From contig NZ_CP023694.1 in NCBI RefSeq assembly GCF_008705135.1, positions 5,747,001 to 5,811,000 of the forward strand: a DNA stretch of 64,000 nt, written 5' to 3'. The notes beneath the pieces were generated by a model. That model searched no databases, had not been told where the DNA came from, and saw only the letters and a list, made by a program, of their open reading frames with translations. This stretch comes from Streptomyces coeruleorubidus. GTDB taxonomy: Bacteria; Actinomycetota; Actinomycetes; Streptomycetales; Streptomycetaceae. Positions 61,180 through 64,000 of the stretch are shown here, piece after piece. How positions within the stretch are numbered: the first letter of the stretch is position 1; every line of letters begins with the position of its first letter. A program made the position numbers and the translations under genes.

Positions 61180-61587
61180 TCAGGCCTGCGCCGACGGGGC
61201 GACCCAGCCCTGCGGCGGCACCGGCGGCACCTGCTCCCGCTCCATGGCGCCCCGGCGCCGGATCCGGTTGAGCACGTAGACGTTGGCCAGGTGCATCACG
61301 CCGAGCACCAGCAGCACCACGCCGAGCTTGGTCGACAGGGCCTCGAAGACGCCGCGCGTGTCGGTGATGGTCTCGTCGCCGCTCAGGTACAGCGCGACGA
61401 ACCCGAGGTTGACGAGGTAGAAGCCGACCACCAGGAGGTGGTTGACGGCGTCGGCGAGCTTCTCGTTGCCGTGCAGCACGTCGGCGAGGAAGATCCTCCC
61501 GTTCCGGCTGAGCGTGCGGGCCACCCAGATGGTCAGACCGACGCTGACCAGCAGGTAGATGACGTAGGCGACGACCGTGCGGTCCAT
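61180..61587 (-). CDS. Integral membrane protein, first gene of the TetR operon
   Basis: 135 residues, ATG 61587 with aagggtgggg upstream; the longer open frame (from 61713) runs through the operators and is rejected. Three hydrophobic segments: TVVAYVIYLLVSVGLTIWVA, HLLVVGFYLVNLGFVALYL and LGVVLLVLGVMHLANVYVL, then a Pro/Gln-rich tail. No motif of known function. The operon is membrane protein, DCC protein, TetR. Confidence 0.85.
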   Translation of the reverse strand: MDRTVVAYVIYLLVSVGLTIWVARTLSRNGRIFLADVLHGNEKLADAVNHLLVVGFYLVNLGFVALYLSGDETITDTRGVFEALSTKLGVVLLVLGVMHLANVYVLNRIRRRGAMEREQVPPVPPQGWVAPSAQA

Positions 61588-61600
61588 TGCCCCACCCTTC

Positions 61601-61614
61601 TTGAACACGTTCAA
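61601..61614. promoter_or_regulatory. Operator half-site pair 1 (TetR-type)
   Basis: ttgaacacgttcaa: TTGAAC, two bases, GTTCAA. It lies between the predicted transcription start and the ATG of the operon, in position to block elongation. Identical in its arms to operator 2, 45 bases away. Confidence 0.8.
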
Positions 61615-61630
61615 AACGCTGTCAGGGATG

Positions 61631-61659
61631 ACCCTAGACCTCTTTTTGAACATGTTCAA
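61631..61659 (-). promoter_or_regulatory. Promoter of the TetR operon
   Basis: On the minus strand TTGAAC (-35, 61659-61654), 17 bases, then TAGGGT (-10, 61636-61631). Spacing is ideal for the main sigma factor. The -35 is one arm of operator 2. Confidence 0.75.
61646..61659. promoter_or_regulatory. Operator 2 (TetR-type), overlapping the -35
   Basis: ttgaacatgttcaa is a perfect 14-base palindrome. It covers the -35 of the operon promoter, so binding would block RNA polymerase. The divergent gene at 61707 begins 48 bases away and may also be affected. Confidence 0.8.
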
Positions 61660-61706
61660 TACGTGCTTCGGGGTGATTGTCAGTGGTGCCTCGTACTGTC
61701 GTCGGC

Positions 61707-62099
61707 ATGGCAATCGTGACGTTCGTCGACGAGACGACAGCGGGGGAGCGGCGGGCGGCCTGGGGGCTGGAGATCGCCGAGGAGCGGCTGACCGCGCGGG
61801 AGTTGATCCGGCGCCGGGTGTTCCAGGAGGTGGCCGAGTTCAACGCCCGTACGCCGGAGGTGTTCCAGGGGCTCGTGCAGCCCGAGGACACCGAGCGCGT
61901 GCTGAACGGGTACGCGCTGCGCACGCCCCGCCGGATCGACCCCGAGGCACAGACGGCCCTGGCCCTGCGGGCGTTCGCGGGGAACGGCTTCCTGGTGCTG
62001 GTGGGGGACCGTCAGGTCACCGACCCGGACGAGGAGATCGAGCTGACGCTCGGCACCGAGGTCACGTTCCTGAAGCTCGTGCCCTTGGTCGGTGGCTGA
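61707..62099 (+). CDS. Candidate ubiquitin-like (beta-grasp) protein with C-terminal Gly-Gly
   Basis: 130 residues from ATG 61707. I do not recognise a named family. By eye it follows the order of a beta-grasp fold: AIVTFVDETT and WGLEIAEERLT as a first hairpin, TARELIRRRVFQEVAEFNA as the central helix, an insert of about 45 residues, then GFLVLVGDRQVTDPDEEIEL and GTEVTFLKLVPLVGG. The latter part runs parallel to the ubiquitin segment with its AGKQLEDGRTL loop and the LVLRLRGG end. The protein ends exactly at Gly-Gly before the stop, as mature ubiquitin, ThiS and MoaD do. Its TGA overlaps the ATG of the DUF4132 gene (TGATG). Fold assignment is inference. Confidence 0.6.
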   Translation: MAIVTFVDETTAGERRAAWGLEIAEERLTARELIRRRVFQEVAEFNARTPEVFQGLVQPEDTERVLNGYALRTPRRIDPEAQTALALRAFAGNGFLVLVGDRQVTDPDEEIELTLGTEVTFLKLVPLVGG

Positions 62100-64000
62100 T
62101 GAGCGCCTTCCGCACGCCCCGGTCGCACACGGACCGGCTGCGCGACAGGATCGCCGAGGGCGACATGGTCCGGGTCGCTGAAGAGGCGCTGCGCGTCGTG
62201 GACTTCAGCCGCGGCACCTGGGAGCAGGTGCTGAACCAGCTCCGCGACCTGCCGGCCGAGCGCCGCCGTGAGCTGCTGCACGCCCTGGCCGACCGCTTCG
62301 GGCAGGCCGGTGACGACACGGAGGACCGTTGCCGCCATCTCGCCCTGTGCGGCCTGGTGTCCGAAGACCTGGACGACGACCCACTGGCCGCCGAGCGGCA
62401 CCGGGCCCTGGACGACCTGGCCCGGCGGCAGACCTTCTGGTATGCGGCCCGCTTCGACGTCCTGGCCCGGGCCGAACTGGCGGCGGGCCGCCCGCTCCCC
62501 CCGCCTGTAGTGGCCGTCGTCCGCCGTGCGGCCCTCGACGCCTACCGAGGGGACGACCTGACGGTGCTGGCCCGGCAACTCACCGACCCCGTCCTCAACG
62601 TCGGCGAGGCATGGGCCGAACAGGCCATGCGCGATGCCACGACTCCCGACTGGCAGGCCCTCGTCAGACACCTGCTGACGGCCACGGCGTCCAAGCCCAC
62701 GGCCAAGTGGGACAAGGGGGCGCGTGCCCTGCTGGAAACGCTGGGCACGGACGCGGTCCGCGAGACGCTCCTGTCCTGGCTCGCTCTCGTCGGCCGCCCC
62801 CGCACCCTCCCGCTGGAGCCCCGCGCGTGGGATCCGGACATCAACAGCGCCTACGACCCGTACAACGCGACAGCCCTGCGCGGCCTGGCCTGGCTCGTCT
62901 CCCTCCTGCCGCCCCACCCCGGCACGGCCCGGGCCCTCGGCGCGCTGGTGGAGACCTCACTGCGGAAGGTCGCGGGCATCGGCCCCCGCAACCCCAAGGT
63001 CGCCAACGCGGGCGTCGTCGCGCTCGCCCGTATCGACTCCGAGGCCGCCCTCGCCGAACTCGCCCGGCTGGCCACGCGGGTGACGTACAAGAACACCGCC
63101 AAGCTCCTCGACACGGCCCTGGAGGCCCGGGCCACCGCGCTCGGCCTCAGCCGCGAGGAGATCGAGGAACTGGCGGTCCCGGCCTACGGACTCACGGAGG
63201 TCGGCCGGGCGACGCACCGCCTCGGCGAGGCGACCGCCCTGCTGGAGGTCCAGGGCACCCGGGCCGTGCTCGGCTGGCGCAACGCGGCCGGCAAACCGGT
63301 CAAGAGTGTGCCGGCCGCGGTGAAGCGGGACCACGCCGACGAGTTGAAGGAACTGAAGACCGCGGTCAAGGACATCGACAAGATGCTGTCGGCGCAGAGC
63401 GAGCGCCTGGACCGCCAGTTCCTGGCCCGCCGCGCCTGGCCGTACGCCGTCTGGCGCGAGCGCTACCTCGACCACCCCCTGGTCGGCACGCTCGCCCGCC
63501 GCCTGCTGTGGACGATCGACGGCAGGACGGCCGGCTACGCGGACGGTGAGCTGCGGACCCTGGCGGACGAACCGCTGACCGACGGCACGCGGGTCGAACT
63601 CTGGCACCCGGTCGGCCGCGAACCCGCCGAGATCGTCGCCTGGCGCGACTGGCTGGAGCGGCACGGCATCACCCAGCCCTTCAAACAGGCCCACCGCGAG
63701 GTCTACCTGCTCACCGACGCCGAGCGTGCCACGCGCACCTACTCCAACCGCTTCGCGGCCCACGTCCTGCGCCAGCACCAGTTCAACTCCCTGGCCGCGC
63801 TCCGCGGCTGGCGCAACAAGCTCCGCCTGTGCGTCGACGACTCGGCCCCTCCCGCCACCCGCGAGCTGCCGCAGTGGGGCCTGCGCGCCGAGTACTGGAT
63901 CGAGGGCGACGGCGAGGAGTACGGCCTCGACACCACCGACTCCGGCACGTATCTGCGCCTGCGCACCGACCAGGTCCGCTTCTACCCGGTCGACGCCCCG
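62099..64000 (+). CDS. DUF4132-type protein (cut by right edge)
   Basis: 634 codons visible; the gene runs out of the window, so the end is missing. ATG 62099 overlaps the preceding stop by one base. The N-terminal ~350 residues are helical and repeat-like (HEAT-like impression). From about residue 340 the sequence VTYKNTAKLLDTALEARATA, then ELAVPAYGLTEVG, is the conserved entrance to the DUF4132 region found in MolR-related and WGR-associated proteins; RLRTDQVRFYPVDAP is near the cut. Function of the family is unclear. Translational coupling with the ubiquitin-like candidate implies a shared task. Confidence 0.85.
   Translation, partial: MSAFRTPRSHTDRLRDRIAEGDMVRVAEEALRVVDFSRGTWEQVLNQLRDLPAERRRELLHALADRFGQAGDDTEDRCRHLALCGLVSEDLDDDPLAAERHRALDDLARRQTFWYAARFDVLARAELAAGRPLPPPVVAVVRRAALDAYRGDDLTVLARQLTDPVLNVGEAWAEQAMRDATTPDWQALVRHLLTATASKPTAKWDKGARALLETLGTDAVRETLLSWLALVGRPRTLPLEPRAWDPDINSAYDPYNATALRGLAWLVSLLPPHPGTARALGALVETSLRKVAGIGPRNPKVANAGVVALARIDSEAALAELARLATRVTYKNTAKLLDTALEARATALGLSREEIEELAVPAYGLTEVGRATHRLGEATALLEVQGTRAVLGWRNAAGKPVKSVPAAVKRDHADELKELKTAVKDIDKMLSAQSERLDRQFLARRAWPYAVWRERYLDHPLVGTLARRLLWTIDGRTAGYADGELRTLADEPLTDGTRVELWHPVGREPAEIVAWRDWLERHGITQPFKQAHREVYLLTDAERATRTYSNRFAAHVLRQHQFNSLAALRGWRNKLRLCVDDSAPPATRELPQWGLRAEYWIEGDGEEYGLDTTDSGTYLRLRTDQVRFYPVDAP

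Overview
The window is chromosomal DNA of a high-GC filamentous actinomycete, almost certainly a Streptomyces. The support is strong third-position GC, many GTG and TTG starts, frequent 4-base ATGA/GTGA overlaps between genes, and a gene order that I remember from the core of Streptomyces chromosomes: sucCD, purNH, two receptor kinases, folD, mdh, a choline/betaine locus, glyA, trpS, a PBP5-like carboxypeptidase and a metallophosphoesterase. No tRNA, rRNA, insertion sequence, CRISPR array or phage gene was found. The first gene (VWA domain) and the last gene (DUF4132) are cut by the window edges.

Layout. 1-4.6 kb: VWA fragment, a proline-rich secreted protein, then sucCD. 4.8-8.8 kb: an unusual XRE-HTH/sigma-like/transmembrane fusion, a DUF6350 membrane protein and a DUF-type membrane protein. 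9.1-11.3 kb: purN-purH. 11.4-18.5 kb: a minus-strand block of envelope genes, namely an ALF-repeat protein, a small I36-like protein, a lipoprotein, an M23 peptidase and two tandem FHA/kinase pairs. The two kinases have near-identical cytoplasmic domains but unrelated extracellular domains (I36-like and lytic-transglycosylase-like). 18.6-24.4 kb: membrane protein, folD, DUF3017, XRE-DUF2690, mdh. 24.6-31.8 kb: a five-gene choline-to-glycine-betaine locus. 31.8-35.4 kb: a PEP-mutase-like protein and three AhpD-like proteins around a MocR regulator.

35.5-43.6 kb: a tightly packed six-gene operon that looks like a small specialised-metabolism pathway. It has a fused aminodeoxychorismate synthase, a class IV aminotransferase/lyase, two acyl/aryl-CoA ligases, a class A flavin monooxygenase and a membrane-anchored ABM-domain protein. 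On its far side lie hairpins and a decayed DMT transporter. 44.3-45.9 kb: a YgiB/YgiC-like lipoprotein and ATP-grasp ligase pair. 46.0-49.8 kb: glyA under a ZTP riboswitch, trpS, and a 2H phosphoesterase. 49.8-54.0 kb: the full known set for decaprenylphosphoryl-arabinose formation (DprE2, DprE1, PAP2 phosphatase, UbiA-type transferase, GtrA). 54.0-59.9 kb: YihY, PBP5-like peptidase, SCO4848-type protein, phosphoesterase and an SBP5-type binding protein. 59.9-61.7 kb: a TetR-containing operon with two clear operators. 61.7-64 kb: a protein with ubiquitin-like features and a C-terminal Gly-Gly, translationally coupled to DUF4132.

Themes. One-carbon and purine metabolism recurs (purN, purH, folD, ZTP-riboswitch glyA, and p-aminobenzoate synthesis). 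TCA genes sucCD and mdh are present, and mdh carries a palindrome that fits a TamR operator. The best candidates for an undescribed system are the ubiquitin-like/DUF4132 pair, the FHA-kinase modules with exchangeable wall-facing domains, and the aminobenzoate operon. All assignments were made by reading the sequence; no database search was run.
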